From NCBI RefSeq assembly GCF_020511155.1, contig NZ_CP041216.1:1054001-1118000 (forward strand): a stretch of 64,000 nucleotides of DNA, read 5' to 3'. Each line of letters opens with the position of its first letter. Within the stretch, counting starts at the first letter, position 1. The position numbers and the translations under genes were made by a program. This document shows, piece by piece, positions 47,939 to 58,716 of this stretch. Source of the DNA: Shewanella glacialimarina. Lineage in GTDB: Bacteria > Pseudomonadota > Gammaproteobacteria > Enterobacterales > Shewanellaceae. The notes below the pieces were generated by a model. The model was not told the origin of the DNA and searched no databases. It saw only the letters and a list, made by a program, of their open reading frames with translations.

Positions 47939-48841
47939 ATGGAATTTAAATTACGCACCTCGTTTGTTGCCATTGTAGCAGGCGTTAGCTTGTTGCTTAC
48001 CGGTTGTGCTGCTACTTCGGGTTCAAATGGAGATGTTGCCATAGGGCAAATTATCGTCGCCCCAGTTATGCCAGATTATAAATTAGAAGTGACTTTGGCC
48101 AAGTTGAATGAAATTTTGGCTAGTATGGAACTGACCAATGATCAGCGTGCACGTTTTCATTACGATCGCGGTGTTATTTACGACAGTGTTGGATTACGCC
48201 TACTTGGGCGTATTGATTTTCACCAGGCACTTAAGTTACAACCAAATTTAGCTGATGCTTATAACTTCTTAGGAATTTACTATACCCAAGAAGGTGAATT
48301 TGAAAGTGCATATGAAGCTTTTGATGGCGTATTAGAACTTGCGCCAGAGTACGACTATGCCTTCCTTAATCGCGGTATCGCTTTATTCTATGGTGAACGC
48401 TACGAGCTTGCAGTAAAAGATATGCAGACTTTCTATCAACGTGATCCAAATGATGGTTATCGCTCTTTATGGCTATACCTCATGTCATCACAAATTGATG
48501 CAGAGGCTGCACTAGTTACGTTAGGTACTCAGCGTGGGCAACTTGAAGATAAAGCATGGTCAAGTGTATTAGTCGACTATTACTTAGGTAAACTAACGAA
48601 GAAACAATTATTTTCAGCCGCTAAAGTAGGTTTAAATCAACCTAAAGAATATGCAGAGCGTTTATGCGAAGCGTACTTTTATTTAGGCAAACGGGCAGAA
48701 GAGTTAGGGCTGTTCCAAGAAGCGGCTAATTATTACCGTTTAACCCTGGCAACTAATATTTATGATTTTGTTGAACATAGGTATGCCCGAATTGAGCTTG
48801 CAAAGATAAAACACATCCTAGAACAGCCTCCTCAGTCCTAA
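47939..48841 (+). CDS. nlpI: lipoprotein NlpI (TPR)
   Basis: Outer-membrane lipoprotein of 300 aa; in E. coli it is adaptor for the protease Prc that limits murein hydrolases. The leader has the lipobox LLTGC (Cys about residue 23). TPR-like helices follow: ARFHYDRGVIYDSVGLR, ADAYNFLGIYYTQEGEFE, YDYAFLNRGIALFYGER. Position after pnp is the same as in E. coli. Confidence 0.95.
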   Translation: MEFKLRTSFVAIVAGVSLLLTGCAATSGSNGDVAIGQIIVAPVMPDYKLEVTLAKLNEILASMELTNDQRARFHYDRGVIYDSVGLRLLGRIDFHQALKLQPNLADAYNFLGIYYTQEGEFESAYEAFDGVLELAPEYDYAFLNRGIALFYGERYELAVKDMQTFYQRDPNDGYRSLWLYLMSSQIDAEAALVTLGTQRGQLEDKAWSSVLVDYYLGKLTKKQLFSAAKVGLNQPKEYAERLCEAYFYLGKRAEELGLFQEAANYYRLTLATNIYDFVEHRYARIELAKIKHILEQPPQS

Positions 48842-48871
48842 AAGGCGCTTTGCCTAGCCAAGCTTACTGAT

Positions 48872-48896
48872 AGGCGCTATAATTTGCGCCTTTTTT
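48872..48896 (+). terminator. intrinsic terminator of nlpI
   Basis: Stem AGGCGC/GCGCCT with an 8-nt loop and T6 tail, 30 bases after the nlpI stop. Confidence 0.8.
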
Positions 48897-48918
48897 AGTA
48901 TCAAGTGCAAAGGTTACC

Positions 48919-50502
48919 ATGTCAGGCATAAATGTTGAGGTCGATAAACGTCGAACCTTCGCCATCATTTCCCACCCGGATGCGGGTAAGACAACAATTA
49001 CTGAAAAAGTATTGTTATTCGGTCAAGCAATTCAAGTCGCGGGCACGGTTAAAGGCCGAGGCTCTAAGCAGCATGCTAAGTCGGACTGGATGGAGATGGA
49101 GCAAGAGCGTGGTATTTCTATTACTACCTCTGTAATGCAATTCCCTTATAAAGAATGCCTGGTCAATTTACTTGATACACCTGGTCATGAAGACTTCTCA
49201 GAAGATACTTATCGCACTTTAACCGCTGTTGACTCTTGCCTTATGGTAATTGATGCCGCTAAAGGTGTTGAAGATCGTACCCGTAAACTAATGGAAGTGA
49301 CTCGTTTGCGCGATACTCCCATTATTACTTTCATGAATAAATGCGACCGTGATATTCGCGATCCTATGGAAGTGATGGATGAAGTTGAACAAGAGTTAAA
49401 AATAGCCTGTGCGCCTATTACTTGGCCAATTGGTTGCGGTAAGTCATTTAAAGGTGTTTATCATATTCATCGTGAAGAGGCGATTTTATATAAATCAGGC
49501 CTCGGTCATATGATCCAAGAAGTGCGTATTGTAAAAGGGATTGATAACCCAGAGCTTGATGAGGCCATTGGCAGTGAGTTAGCCGAGCAATTACGTGATG
49601 AGCTTGAGTTAGTTGTTGGTGCCTCTCATGAGTTTGATTTAGAGGCATTTTTAAAAGGAAAGTTATCGCCAGTATACTTTGGTACCGCACTAGGTAACTT
49701 TGGCGTTGATCATATGCTAGATGGTTTGCTTGAGTGGGCGCCTAAGCCACAACCTCGCAATACTGAAGTGCGTGAAGTTAGCGCAAAAGATGAAAGCTTC
49801 AGTGGTTTTATCTTTAAAATTCAGGCTAATATGGATCCAAAGCATCGTGACCGAGTCGCCTTTATGCGCGTAGTGTCAGGTAAATATGAAAAGGGCATGA
49901 AATTACACCATGTTCGTATTGGTAAAGATGTGCGCATTTCAGATGCATTAACCTTTGTTGCTGGTGATCGTGAACAAGTAGAAGAAGCCTACCCAGGTGA
50001 TATTATCGGCTTGCACAATCACGGCACTATTCAAATTGGTGATACCTTTACTCAAGGTGAGAAGCTTAAATTTACCGGCATTCCAAACTTTGCACCGGAA
50101 ATGTTCCGTCGTATTCGTTTAAAAGACCCATTAAAGCAAAAGCAGCTTTTAAAAGGTTTGGTGCAGCTTTCTGAAGAAGGTGCAGTGCAAGTCTTTAGAC
50201 CAATAGACTCCAATGACTTAATTGTTGGTGCGGTTGGTGTGCTGCAGTTTGAAGTGGTTGTCGGACGTTTAAAGAGTGAATATAACGTTGAAGCTATTTA
50301 TGAAGGTATTAGTGTCTCTACAGCGCGTTGGGTTTATTGTAAAGATGAGCGAAAGCTTGAAGAATTCCGCCGTAAATGTAGTCCAAACCTTGCGTTAGAT
50401 GGTGGTGATAATTTAACTTATATTGCGCCGACAAGGGTTAACCTTAATTTATCAATGGAACGCTATCCTGAAGTTGAGTTTGCGAAAACACGCGAAAACT
50501 AA
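48919..50502 (+). CDS. prfC: peptide chain release factor RF3
   Basis: GTPase of 527 aa (E. coli 529) that recycles RF1 and RF2. G1 [13 protein letters not shown], the switch [16 protein letters not shown]3 [15 protein letters not shown] and G4 NKCDRD are all present; the C-terminal part has [16 protein letters not shown]. It follows nlpI after a terminator and has AAAGGTT before the ATG. Confidence 0.97.
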   Translation: MSGINVEVDKRRTFAIISHPDAGKTTITEKVLLFGQAIQVAGTVKGRGSKQHAKSDWMEMEQERGISITTSVMQFPYKECLVNLLDTPGHEDFSEDTYRTLTAVDSCLMVIDAAKGVEDRTRKLMEVTRLRDTPIITFMNKCDRDIRDPMEVMDEVEQELKIACAPITWPIGCGKSFKGVYHIHREEAILYKSGLGHMIQEVRIVKGIDNPELDEAIGSELAEQLRDELELVVGASHEFDLEAFLKGKLSPVYFGTALGNFGVDHMLDGLLEWAPKPQPRNTEVREVSAKDESFSGFIFKIQANMDPKHRDRVAFMRVVSGKYEKGMKLHHVRIGKDVRISDALTFVAGDREQVEEAYPGDIIGLHNHGTIQIGDTFTQGEKLKFTGIPNFAPEMFRRIRLKDPLKQKQLLKGLVQLSEEGAVQVFRPIDSNDLIVGAVGVLQFEVVVGRLKSEYNVEAIYEGISVSTARWVYCKDERKLEEFRRKCSPNLALDGGDNLTYIAPTRVNLNLSMERYPEVEFAKTREN

Positions 50503-50532
50503 TCTATTTTAGGCTAGGCTATGGTTGAAGTT

Positions 50533-50559
50533 AAAAAGGCAGTAGTTACTGCCTTTTTT
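50533..50559 (+). terminator. intrinsic terminator of prfC
   Basis: Stem AAAAAGGCAGTA/TACTGCCTTTTT with a tiny loop (G, T), T-run after it. Confidence 0.85.
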
Positions 50560-50584
50560 ATTGCCTGTTTTTAGAGTTGATTCT

Positions 50585-51358
50585 ATGTCCTTATCTATAT
50601 TTGATACACACGCACATCTTGATTTTGAAGCGTTTGATCACGACCGTGATGAATTGTTCAACCGCATGAAAAACAAAAATATCAGCAAAGTACTCATACC
50701 GGGTGTAAGCCCTGAACTGTGGTTAAAACAACTGGCAGTCGCTCAGCAATATCAATGTTATTTCGCATTAGGGATCCATCCCTGGTATCTTCCTGCGAAC
50801 ATTGATATCGCGCTTATAGAGCTAGAGCAGCAAATTATTCTAAATCAAACTAACCCATTATTTGTTGCTATTGGTGAGTGCGGCTTAGACAAACTACGTC
50901 CAGATTTTGAGCGGCAACAAGCGTTATGTGAACAGCAATTACAGCTAGCAAAAAAGTACCAACTTCCCGTAATTCTGCATGTGGTAAAATGCCATGCTTT
51001 GTTAATTGAGTTGTTAGCAAAAGCAGCGTTGACAAAAGGTGGCGTTATACACGGTTTTTATGGCAGTGTTGAGGTCGCAAAACAATATCAAAAGTTAGGT
51101 TTTAAATTAGGCATTGGCGGTTTGATATTAAATCCTGCAGCACAAAAACTGCATAAAGTGGTAGCAGAATTACCCTTAGAATTATTTGTCATTGAGACAG
51201 ATTCACCGAGTATGGCGCCTGTAAGTCAGCTTGATAAACGCAATACACCGCTCATTTTACCGCTGATTATTGAAAAAATAGCTTTTTTGCGTGAAATTTC
51301 AACTGTTCCTATATTAGAACAGCTTAATAGAAATTCTTTGCAACTATTTGAGCTTTAG
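50585..51358 (+). CDS. TatD-family metal-dependent hydrolase (YjjV-like)
   Basis: Nuclease-type TIM-barrel protein of 257 aa. Metal ligands: HxH in DTHAHLDF, Glu in IGECGLDK, His in VILHVVKCHA, a His in IHGFYG and Asp in FVIETDSPSM. Among TatD paralogues it seems closest to YjjV, which in E. coli also lies near the deo operon; here nupC and deo follow. ATG 50585 is chosen since the family starts just before FDTHAH; an upstream in-frame start overlaps the terminator. The physiological substrate is not settled (DNA or D-aminoacyl-tRNA have been proposed for the family). Confidence 0.92.
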   Translation: MSLSIFDTHAHLDFEAFDHDRDELFNRMKNKNISKVLIPGVSPELWLKQLAVAQQYQCYFALGIHPWYLPANIDIALIELEQQIILNQTNPLFVAIGECGLDKLRPDFERQQALCEQQLQLAKKYQLPVILHVVKCHALLIELLAKAALTKGGVIHGFYGSVEVAKQYQKLGFKLGIGGLILNPAAQKLHKVVAELPLELFVIETDSPSMAPVSQLDKRNTPLILPLIIEKIAFLREISTVPILEQLNRNSLQLFEL

Positions 51359-51465
51359 CTACTTTTTTTGAAACGATGACCGTTTACTACAATTGTCTCG
51401 CGTAAATATCTGAAACTAAACTTTAAAAGTTTGATCAAAACGACGCTTTTCCTCAATTGCTCGGT

Positions 51466-51471
51466 TATAAT
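51466..51471 (+). promoter_or_regulatory. -10 hexamer of the nupC promoter
   Basis: Perfect TATAAT 70 bases before nupC, in an intergenic region after the tatD gene. No good -35 is found at 16-18 bp, which fits a promoter needing an activator. Confidence 0.4.
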
Positions 51472-51491
51472 CTGCCTTGGAAATAAGGTGA

Positions 51492-51519
51492 GTTAACAAC
51501 ATTAATAAGAAGTGTTAAC
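51492..51519. repeat. inverted repeat in the nupC leader
   Basis: GTTAACA (51492-51498) and TGTTAAC (51513-51519), 14 bp apart, centre to centre 21 bp, just downstream of the -10. Two helical turns suggest a dimeric repressor site. Confidence 0.5.
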
Positions 51520-51540
51520 AATTAAAAAGGGTGATGTTTA

Positions 51541-52815
51541 ATGGATATAGTTATGAGTTTAGTAGGGGTGGTCACCCTACTTGTGATAGGTTTTTTACTA
51601 TCTACAAATAAAAAAGCTATTAACGTACGTACCGTGCTTGGCGCTTTAGCAATTCAAGCGTTTTTTGCAGGTTTCGTATTATATGTGCCAATTGGTCAAC
51701 AAGTATTAGGTGGTGTTTCAACTGCCGTTGCTGATGTAATTGGTTATTCTCAAGCAGGTATCAACTTCCTATTTGGCGGTTTAGGTACTGACGCTATGTT
51801 TGGTAATGGCGTAGGCTTCGTATTCGCTGTTCGCGTATTACCCGTTATTATCTTTTTCTCTTCTTTAATCGCTGTTCTTTACTATCTAGGCATTATGCAG
51901 ATAGTGATTAAGTTCATCGGTGGTGGATTACAAAAAGCACTTGGTACAAGCCGCACAGAGTCTATGTCTGCTACTGCAAACATCTTTGTTGGTCAAACTG
52001 AAGCGCCTTTAGTTGTACGTCCTTTCATTCCAACAATGACTAACTCTGAGTTATTCGCAATCATGGTAGGTGGCTTAGCTTCTATCGCTGGTGCGGTACT
52101 TGCTGGTTATGCTGGTATGGGCGTAAAAATTGAGTACTTAGTTGCAGCATCATTCATGGCGGCTCCTGGTGGCTTAATGATGGCTAAACTAATGCACCCA
52201 GAAACTGAAGCAACCAATAATGACATGACAGACTTACCAGAAGATACTGATAAGCCTGCAAACGTTATTGATGCAGCAGCATCTGGTGCAGCTTCAGGTA
52301 TGCACTTAGCACTTAACGTTGGCGCAATGCTTTTAGCCTTCGTTGGTTTAATTGCAATGGTTAACGGTATGCTTGGTGGTATCGGTGGCTGGTTCGGTTT
52401 TGAAGGTTTATCACTAGAACTGATCCTTGGTTACATCTTTATGCCTTTAGCATTCCTTATCGGTGTGCCTTGGTCCGAGGCTATGGTTGCTGGTTCGTTC
52501 ATTGGTCAAAAAATCGTTGTTAACGAATTTGTGGCTTACTTGAACTTTGCTCCTTACCTTAAAGATATTGCTGATGGTGGCATCTTGGTTGAAGCTACGG
52601 GTCAAGCAATGACAGACCGTACTAAAGCGATTATTTCTTTCGCACTGTGTGGTTTTGCTAACTTATCGTCAATTGCGATTCTGCTTGGTGGTTTAGGTGC
52701 TATGGCTCCTACCCGTCGCCACGACTTAGCTAAGTTAGGTGTACGTGCGGTTATCGCTGCGTCATTGGCTAACTTAATGAGTGCGACACTTGCTGGTTTA
52801 TTCCTAGCACTGTAG
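51541..52815 (+). CDS. nupC: NupC-type concentrative nucleoside transporter
   Basis: Inner-membrane CNT family cation/nucleoside symporter of 424 aa with about ten membrane segments. Diagnostic stretches: [23 protein letters not shown]-like (core [13 protein letters not shown]), [22 protein letters not shown] and [16 protein letters not shown], the substrate-binding motifs of the family. It imports nucleosides for the deo enzymes downstream. Na+ or H+ coupling cannot be read safely; the strong Na+-NQR equipment makes Na+ plausible. Confidence 0.95.
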   Translation: MDIVMSLVGVVTLLVIGFLLSTNKKAINVRTVLGALAIQAFFAGFVLYVPIGQQVLGGVSTAVADVIGYSQAGINFLFGGLGTDAMFGNGVGFVFAVRVLPVIIFFSSLIAVLYYLGIMQIVIKFIGGGLQKALGTSRTESMSATANIFVGQTEAPLVVRPFIPTMTNSELFAIMVGGLASIAGAVLAGYAGMGVKIEYLVAASFMAAPGGLMMAKLMHPETEATNNDMTDLPEDTDKPANVIDAAASGAASGMHLALNVGAMLLAFVGLIAMVNGMLGGIGGWFGFEGLSLELILGYIFMPLAFLIGVPWSEAMVAGSFIGQKIVVNEFVAYLNFAPYLKDIADGGILVEATGQAMTDRTKAIISFALCGFANLSSIAILLGGLGAMAPTRRHDLAKLGVRAVIAASLANLMSATLAGLFLAL

Positions 52816-52838
52816 TAAAAGATATTCTTTTACTCAAA

Positions 52839-52868
52839 GGGCTTTACCTACACTAGTGAGTAAAGCCC
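52839..52868 (+). terminator. probable terminator of nupC
   Basis: Stem GGGCTTTAC/GTAAAGCCC with a 12-nt loop, then TGTATTTT. Confidence 0.6.
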
Positions 52869-53176
52869 TGTATTTTAAGATTACGTAATCATAATGATTG
52901 GCGTTAATCCACCGGTTTCCAGATAGCGAAGTGGTAATGAGTGGCAGGTGCATATTTTAATATTAGCACCACAAAATCATTCATTTTCGAATGCGATACA
53001 AAAGTAACTGTTATTGAGGTGTTGTGAGTAAGTCGCGACATTGTTCACAAAAAAGAATTTAGTATTCGTTTTTATACCGGTTAAATATTGTGATTTACAA
53101 CAATAGCGGTAAAATACGAAAGCTTAAAACAAAAGCTGTCCTAGAAGGCAGCAAATTATGATAAATGGGGTTGATG
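52869..53176. other. ompK upstream region
   Basis: About 300 AT-rich bases. A TGTGATTTACAACAATA stretch at 53089 shows partial likeness to a CRP site, but only one half fits. Nothing else is supported. Confidence 0.35.
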
Positions 53177-54013
53177 ATGAAAAACTTTAAAACTTTAGCT
53201 TTAGCAGCTACAACTATCGCAGCAATGGCTACTCCTGCGCTAGCTGCTGACCGTGGTGAAGATATTCGTTCTGGCGATTACAGCTGGATGCAGTTCAATG
53301 CTATGTACTCTTTTGATGAGTTACCAAGTGCTGGTGAAAGCGGACATGACTATCTAGAAATGGAATTCGGCGGCCGTGCTGGCGTTGTTGACCTATACGG
53401 TTATGTTGATGTTTTCAATTTAGCGACTGGTGATTCTGGTGACAAAGCGACTGGCTCAGGCGCTAGCAAAATGTTCATGAAGTTCAATCCACGTTTCTCG
53501 CTAGATGCTATCACTGGTAAAGACCTTTCTTTTGGTCCAGTTCAAGAGATTTACTTCTCTACTCTATTTAATTGGGGTGGTGGAGTTGTCGGTGAAGATG
53601 TAAACGCAACTTTCTGGGGTGTTGGTGCAGATGTTATGGTTCCATGGTTAGGTAAAACTGGCATGAACTTATTCGCACACTACGACATGAACGGCAAAGA
53701 TTGGAATGGTTATCAGTTCTCTGCTAACTGGTTCAAGCCTTTCAAATTCTTTGACAACAAAAGCTTCATAGCTTTCCAAGGTTATGTTGATTATCAATTC
53801 GGTGCAGACGACCAGTATGGTAATGAGTTTGTTCCTATGAGCTCTAGCGGTGGTGCAGCATATTTCGGTATTCACTGGCATTCAGACAACTATGCTTTAG
53901 GCTATGGTCTTAAAGGTTACAAAGATGTATACCTTCTTGAAGATGGCGCAGGTATTGTTGGCTTAGATACAACGGGTTGGGGTCACTACCTAACAGCTAC
54001 TTACAAGTTCTAA
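53177..54013 (+). CDS. ompK: nucleoside-specific outer-membrane channel OmpK/Tsx family
   Basis: Outer-membrane beta-barrel of 278 aa. The signal peptide MKNFKTLALAATTIAAM ends at TPALA. The mature part begins RGEDIRSGDYSWMQFNAMYS and has GPVQEIYFSTLFNWG and the terminal strand HYLTATYKF, the Tsx/OmpK signature. It admits nucleosides for NupC, and the deo genes follow. Three close ATG codons exist (53165, 53174, 53177); the last is best placed relative to the GGGG at 53167-53170. Confidence 0.93.
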   Translation: MKNFKTLALAATTIAAMATPALAADRGEDIRSGDYSWMQFNAMYSFDELPSAGESGHDYLEMEFGGRAGVVDLYGYVDVFNLATGDSGDKATGSGASKMFMKFNPRFSLDAITGKDLSFGPVQEIYFSTLFNWGGGVVGEDVNATFWGVGADVMVPWLGKTGMNLFAHYDMNGKDWNGYQFSANWFKPFKFFDNKSFIAFQGYVDYQFGADDQYGNEFVPMSSSGGAAYFGIHWHSDNYALGYGLKGYKDVYLLEDGAGIVGLDTTGWGHYLTATYKF

Positions 54014-54029
54014 TACTTTGTAAGTCAAT

Positions 54030-54064
54030 GGAGCCACAAAATTTGTGGCTCCTCTATAGTTTTT
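54030..54064 (+). terminator. terminator after ompK
   Basis: GGAGCCAC/GTGGCTCC stem with AAAATTT loop, T-rich tail (TCTATAGTTTTT). Confidence 0.7.
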
Positions 54065-54091
54065 AAAAGTTAAAAGTTAAAAGTTAAAAGT
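54064..54091. repeat. 7-bp tandem repeat TAAAAGT, four copies
   Basis: Four perfect copies of TAAAAGT from 54064 to 54091, with a partial fifth, directly after the ompK terminator. Confidence 0.95.
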
Positions 54092-54432
54092 TAATATTTA
54101 ATTAAATGCATTATTATTAATAATGCCGTTAATTAAGCATTATGCACAACGCGCTAAAATGGATTTTTCGCGGAAAATGATAAAATAAGTCATTAATTTA
54201 TTTTGCCTTTTCCGGTCTTCAAGGATTCAAGTCGTGGTACTCGTTATCAGATTGAATACTTAGGTTAGTAAATCATATTAGTTTACTGGCAACTCGTGAA
54301 GACTCGGCCATAGCTGTAATAATACAAGCTGTAATCTTTTTAGCTATATCCTAGTTAGCTATGATCATATGCCACTTTACTTTGTTGCCCTGACAAAAAT
54401 TATCTACTGATTTTTCTTTATGGAGAACAAAC
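54092..54432. other. deoC upstream region
   Basis: 340 bp without a supported gene. It holds the 15-bp periodic AGCT array (54312-54371). A CRP, CytR or DeoR site of E. coli type was not recognised. Confidence 0.5.
54312..54371. repeat. degenerate 15-bp direct repeat, four units
   Basis: AGCT begins exactly at 54312, 54327, 54342 and 54357. Units 1 and 2 share AGCTGTAAT, units 3 and 4 share AGCTAT; each pair also shares the preceding A or T context. It ends 62 bases before deoC. Confidence 0.65.
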
Positions 54433-55206
54433 ATGACTGATTTAAAAAAAGCTGCGCAACTTGGTATCTCGTTAATGGATTTAACTACCTTAAATGATGA
54501 TGATACTGATCAAAAAGTTATCGACTTATGTCATAAAGCCAAAACTGCTGCAGGTAACACCGCTGCAATTTGTATTTATCCTCGTTTTATTCCCATTGCA
54601 CGCAAAACCTTAAATGAGCTTGATTGTGAAGACATCAAAATAGCGACAGTGACTAATTTCCCGCATGGTAATGATGATATTGCCATTGCAGTATTAGAAA
54701 CTCGGGCAGCAGTGGCTTATGGCGCTGATGAAGTTGATGTGGTATTTCCTTATCGTGCATTAATGGAAGGTAATGAAACTATTGGCTTTGAACTCGTCAA
54801 GGCATGTAAAGAAGAGTGTGGTGAAGATACGCTTCTCAAAGTGATTATCGAATCAGGTGAACTTAAAGACCCAGCTTTAATTCGTAAAGCGTCCGAAATT
54901 GCGATTGATGCCGGTGCTGACTTTATTAAAACATCGACGGGTAAAGTACCTGTTAATGCCACGTTAGAAGCGGCTGAAATTATGCTAACTGTGATCAGTG
55001 AAAAGAACCGCAAAATTGGGTTTAAACCTGCCGGTGGCGTGAAAGATGCAGCTAAAACAGCAGAGTTTTTAGCGGTTGCTGCACGTATTTTAGGTGAAGA
55101 TTGGATCAGCCCAAGTACTTTCCGTTTTGGTGCATCTAGCCTGTTAACTAGCTTATTACATACTTTAGAGCTTGCTGACGAGCCAGCACCAACTCAAGGT
55201 TACTAA
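54433..55206 (+). CDS. deoC: deoxyribose-phosphate aldolase
   Basis: Cleaves deoxyribose-5-phosphate to acetaldehyde and glyceraldehyde-3-phosphate. The 257 aa class I aldolase has the Schiff-base Lys in [11 protein letters not shown], the second Lys in [10 protein letters not shown] and [14 protein letters not shown] 54433 with TGGAGAA before it. First gene of deoCABD. Confidence 0.97.
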   Translation: MTDLKKAAQLGISLMDLTTLNDDDTDQKVIDLCHKAKTAAGNTAAICIYPRFIPIARKTLNELDCEDIKIATVTNFPHGNDDIAIAVLETRAAVAYGADEVDVVFPYRALMEGNETIGFELVKACKEECGEDTLLKVIIESGELKDPALIRKASEIAIDAGADFIKTSTGKVPVNATLEAAEIMLTVISEKNRKIGFKPAGGVKDAAKTAEFLAVAARILGEDWISPSTFRFGASSLLTSLLHTLELADEPAPTQGY

Positions 55207-55324
55207 TTAAAATCAATGTTGTAGCTAAGGTTTATTACCTTTAGTGTTAATAAGCCTATAGCTATAGATATTTTTGGCGATCCAAATCTAGCAGCCTGTG
55301 GATTGCCTAGATGGAGGCTATATT

Positions 55325-56656
55325 ATGTTCCTCGCACAAGAAATTATCCGCAAAAAACGTAATGGTGAAGCTCTTTCCACCGCAGAAATTCAATTCTTTG
55401 TTAACGGTATAACAACTAATACGGTATCAGAAGGCCAGATTGCCGCCTTTGGCATGGCGGTTTACTTCAAAGATATGAATATGGACGAGCGTATTGCATT
55501 AACGATTGCAATGCGTGATTCAGGCACAGTGTTGAATTGGGATTCATTAAAATTAAATGGTCCTATTATTGACAAGCACAGCACTGGCGGCGTTGGTGAT
55601 GTTATTAGTTTAATGCTTGGTCCTATGGCGGCAGCTTGTGGCGGTTATGTACCCATGATTTCCGGGCGTGGTTTAGGCCATACCGGGGGGACATTAGACA
55701 AGTTTGATGCGATTCCTGGTTACCAAACTGAGCCTTCTAGCGAATTGTTCCGCAAAGTCGTTAAAGATGCTGGCGTAGCGATTATTGGCCAGACGGGCGA
55801 TTTAGTGCCCGCCGATAAACGCTTTTATTCCATCCGAGATAACACGGCTACCGTTGAGTCTATTTCACTCATCACTGCATCAATTTTATCTAAAAAGTTA
55901 GCCGCAGGACTTGATGCACTGGCTATGGATGTCAAAGTAGGCAGTGGCGCATTTATGCCAACTTATGAAGCATCTGAAGAGCTAGCTCGCAGTATTACTG
56001 CCGTTGCAAATGGTGCTGGTACTAAAACCACTGCATTACTAACTGATATGAATCAAGTATTAGCGTCCTGTGCAGGTAATGCTGTTGAAGTACGTGAAGC
56101 GATACAGTTCTTGACAGGTCAATACCGCAACCCACGTTTGTATGCGGTGACTATGGGCTTATGTGCTGAAATGCTGATTTTGGGCGGTATTGCACAAAAT
56201 GAAGTTGAAGCGCGTATTAAGCTAAATGCTGTATTAGATAATGGTAAAGCAGCTGAAGCCTTTGCTAAAATGATTGCTGGTTTAGGTGGGCCAACTGACT
56301 TTGTTGAGGCGTATGATAAGTATTTGCCCCATGCCAAAATTATTCGTCCTGTGTATGCCAATACTAGTGGTTTTGCTTACAAAATGGATACTAGAGAGCT
56401 TGGCTTAGCGGTTGTTACTTTAGGAGGCGGTCGTCGTAAACCTGGCGATGCGCTTAATTATAGTGTCGGATTAACTCAAGTTTGTGCATTAGGTCAAGCC
56501 GTTAACAAAGATGTTCCGTTAGCGATGATCCATGCGCAATCTGAAGATGCATTTACAGAAGCTGCGACAGCGATTCAACAGGCAATTATGATTGGCGATA
56601 CTGCGCCAGAAAAGACGCCTGATATTTATCGTTATATTCGCGCTTCAGATTTATAA
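55325..56656 (+). CDS. deoA: thymidine phosphorylase
   Basis: Phosphorolysis of thymidine/deoxyuridine to base and deoxyribose-1-phosphate, 443 aa (E. coli 440). Family signatures are [23 protein letters not shown], the [12 protein letters not shown] loop and, in the C-terminal domain, the [10 protein letters not shown] strand. ATG 55325 is chosen for TGGAGG eight bases upstream; an in-frame ATG nine codons before it lacks this. The 118 bp gap after deoC is larger than others in the operon. Confidence 0.97.
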   Translation: MFLAQEIIRKKRNGEALSTAEIQFFVNGITTNTVSEGQIAAFGMAVYFKDMNMDERIALTIAMRDSGTVLNWDSLKLNGPIIDKHSTGGVGDVISLMLGPMAAACGGYVPMISGRGLGHTGGTLDKFDAIPGYQTEPSSELFRKVVKDAGVAIIGQTGDLVPADKRFYSIRDNTATVESISLITASILSKKLAAGLDALAMDVKVGSGAFMPTYEASEELARSITAVANGAGTKTTALLTDMNQVLASCAGNAVEVREAIQFLTGQYRNPRLYAVTMGLCAEMLILGGIAQNEVEARIKLNAVLDNGKAAEAFAKMIAGLGGPTDFVEAYDKYLPHAKIIRPVYANTSGFAYKMDTRELGLAVVTLGGGRRKPGDALNYSVGLTQVCALGQAVNKDVPLAMIHAQSEDAFTEAATAIQQAIMIGDTAPEKTPDIYRYIRASDL

Positions 56657-56667
56657 AGGAAAACACA

Positions 56668-57885
56668 ATGAAACGTACTTTTATCTTAATGTTAGATTCA
56701 TTTGGTCTTGGTGCTGCAACCGATGCTGACAAGTTTGGTGATGTTGGTTCTGATACTTTTGGTCACATTGCTCAAGCTTGTGCAGAAGGTAAAGCTGATA
56801 TAGGCCGCAAAGGGCCGCTACTTTTACCTAACTTAGCTAAATTAGGCCTAGGCCATGCTGGCTTTGAAAGCACGGGCAAGTTTGCTGATGGCTTTAACGG
56901 TGATGTTGAAGTGATTGGGGCTTATGGGCATGCTGATGAGTTAAGTTCTGGTAAGGACACACCTAGTGGCCACTGGGAAATGGCTGGCGTGCCTGTATTA
57001 TATGAGTGGGGTTACTTTAGCGATTTAACTAATTCATTCCCAAAAGAGTTAACTGACAAAATTCTAAAACGTGCTGGTTTAGAAGGGTTTTTAGGTAATT
57101 GCCATGCTTCGGGAACCACAATTCTTGAAGAGCTAGGCGAAGAGCACATGAAAACGGGTATGCCTATTTTTTACACTTCAGCTGATTCCGTTTTTCAAAT
57201 AGCGTGTCATGAAGAAAGCTTTGGTTTAGAAAACCTCTATAAGCTGTGTAAAATTACCCGTGAAGAGTTAGAGCCGTATAATATTGGCCGTGTTATTGCC
57301 CGCCCATTTGTTGGGACTGGTGCGGCTGATTTTGCTCGTACCGGCAACCGCCATGATTATGCCGTACTACCACCAGCGCCAACCGTATTAGATAAGCTTA
57401 AAGACGCCGGTGGTGAAGTGGTCAGTATTGGTAAAATTGCTGATATTTATGCCCATAGTGGTATTACTCAGCAGTTTAAAGCGACAGGTCTTGAAGAGTT
57501 ATTTGATGAAACGCTAACGCAAATTAAACGTGCTGGCGATAACACCATAGTGTTTACCAACTTTGTCGATTTTGACTCTCATTATGGCCACCGTCGTGAT
57601 ACAGCAGGTTATGCTAAAGCATTAGAATATTTCGATACCCGTTTACCTGAATTATTTGCGATTTTACAGCCAGATGATTTAGTGGTATTTACCGCAGATC
57701 ATGGTTGCGATCCTACTTGGGTTGGTACTGAGCATACTCGTGAACGTGTACCTGTATTAGCTTATGGTGCAGGTTTAGCCGCTGGTTCATTAGGTCGTCG
57801 TCAGTCTTTTGCTGATATTGGTCAGTCGATCGCAAGCTATTTTAAGCTAGAACCTATGGATTATGGCCAATCTTTTATAGATTAG
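56668..57885 (+). CDS. deoB: phosphopentomutase
   Basis: Alkaline phosphatase superfamily enzyme of 405 aa that isomerises (deoxy)ribose-1-phosphate and -5-phosphate. Metal and phospho-site motifs: [29 protein letters not shown] (phospho-Thr), [11 protein letters not shown] and [10 protein letters not shown]. It starts 11 bp after deoA. Confidence 0.97.
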   Translation: MKRTFILMLDSFGLGAATDADKFGDVGSDTFGHIAQACAEGKADIGRKGPLLLPNLAKLGLGHAGFESTGKFADGFNGDVEVIGAYGHADELSSGKDTPSGHWEMAGVPVLYEWGYFSDLTNSFPKELTDKILKRAGLEGFLGNCHASGTTILEELGEEHMKTGMPIFYTSADSVFQIACHEESFGLENLYKLCKITREELEPYNIGRVIARPFVGTGAADFARTGNRHDYAVLPPAPTVLDKLKDAGGEVVSIGKIADIYAHSGITQQFKATGLEELFDETLTQIKRAGDNTIVFTNFVDFDSHYGHRRDTAGYAKALEYFDTRLPELFAILQPDDLVVFTADHGCDPTWVGTEHTRERVPVLAYGAGLAAGSLGRRQSFADIGQSIASYFKLEPMDYGQSFID

Positions 57886-57987
57886 TCACATTTTCGAACG
57901 ACGGTTCTATATAAAACTTAATAGCTTTGCTAAACTATCAACAAGATTAAGCAATACAAAATAAAATAGAAACATAGGGGTTATAAC

Positions 57988-58698
57988 ATGGCTACACCAC
58001 ATATTAATGCTGTTGAAGGTGCATTTGCTGAGACAGTGCTTTTCCCAGGCGATCCATTACGTGCAAAATACATTGCAGAGACATTCTTAGAAAATGTTGA
58101 GCAAGTAACCGATGTACGTAACATGCTTGGTTTTACGGGTACTTATAAAGGTAAGCGTATTTCTGTAATGGGTTCAGGAATGGGTATTCCATCTTGTTCT
58201 ATCTATGCACATGAGCTGATTAAAGAATACGGTGTTAAAAACTTAATCCGTGTTGGGACATGTGGTGCTATTAGCACGGATGTAAAAGTACGTGATGTGA
58301 TTATTGGTATGGGTGCATGTACTGATTCACAAGCTAACCGTTTACGTTTCAAAAACCAAGATTTTGCAGCAATTGCGGACTACAGCTTACTAAGCGCTGT
58401 AGTTGATTCTGCCAAAGCACACGGCACTAAAATTCAAGTGGGCAACATTTTCTCTGCTGACTTATTCTATACACCCGATCCTGAAATGTTTGATGTTATG
58501 GAAAGAATGGGTGTATTAGGTGTCGAAATGGAAGCCGCTGGTTTATATGGTGTTGCCCATGAATTAGGTGCTAAGGCACTATGTGTTGTCACTGTATCAG
58601 ACCACATCCGTACTGGTGAGAAAACCACTTCTGATGAACGTCAAACGACTTTCAATGACATGATAGTGATGACTTTGGATGCAGCATTAACACTTTAG
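57988..58698 (+). CDS. deoD: purine-nucleoside phosphorylase, DeoD type
   Basis: Hexameric phosphorylase of purine (deoxy)nucleosides, 236 aa. It has [30 protein letters not shown] and [11 protein letters not shown] and the active Asp in TVSDHI. It lies 102 bp after deoB and ends with a strong terminator. Confidence 0.97.
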   Translation: MATPHINAVEGAFAETVLFPGDPLRAKYIAETFLENVEQVTDVRNMLGFTGTYKGKRISVMGSGMGIPSCSIYAHELIKEYGVKNLIRVGTCGAISTDVKVRDVIIGMGACTDSQANRLRFKNQDFAAIADYSLLSAVVDSAKAHGTKIQVGNIFSADLFYTPDPEMFDVMERMGVLGVEMEAAGLYGVAHELGAKALCVVTVSDHIRTGEKTTSDERQTTFNDMIVMTLDAALTL

Positions 58699-58716
58699 TT
58701 TTAATAGCAAACCAAT

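Noticed and set aside
53086-53104. CRP site before ompK
   Set aside because: Only the TGTGA half fits; the second half ACAATA does not match the consensus.
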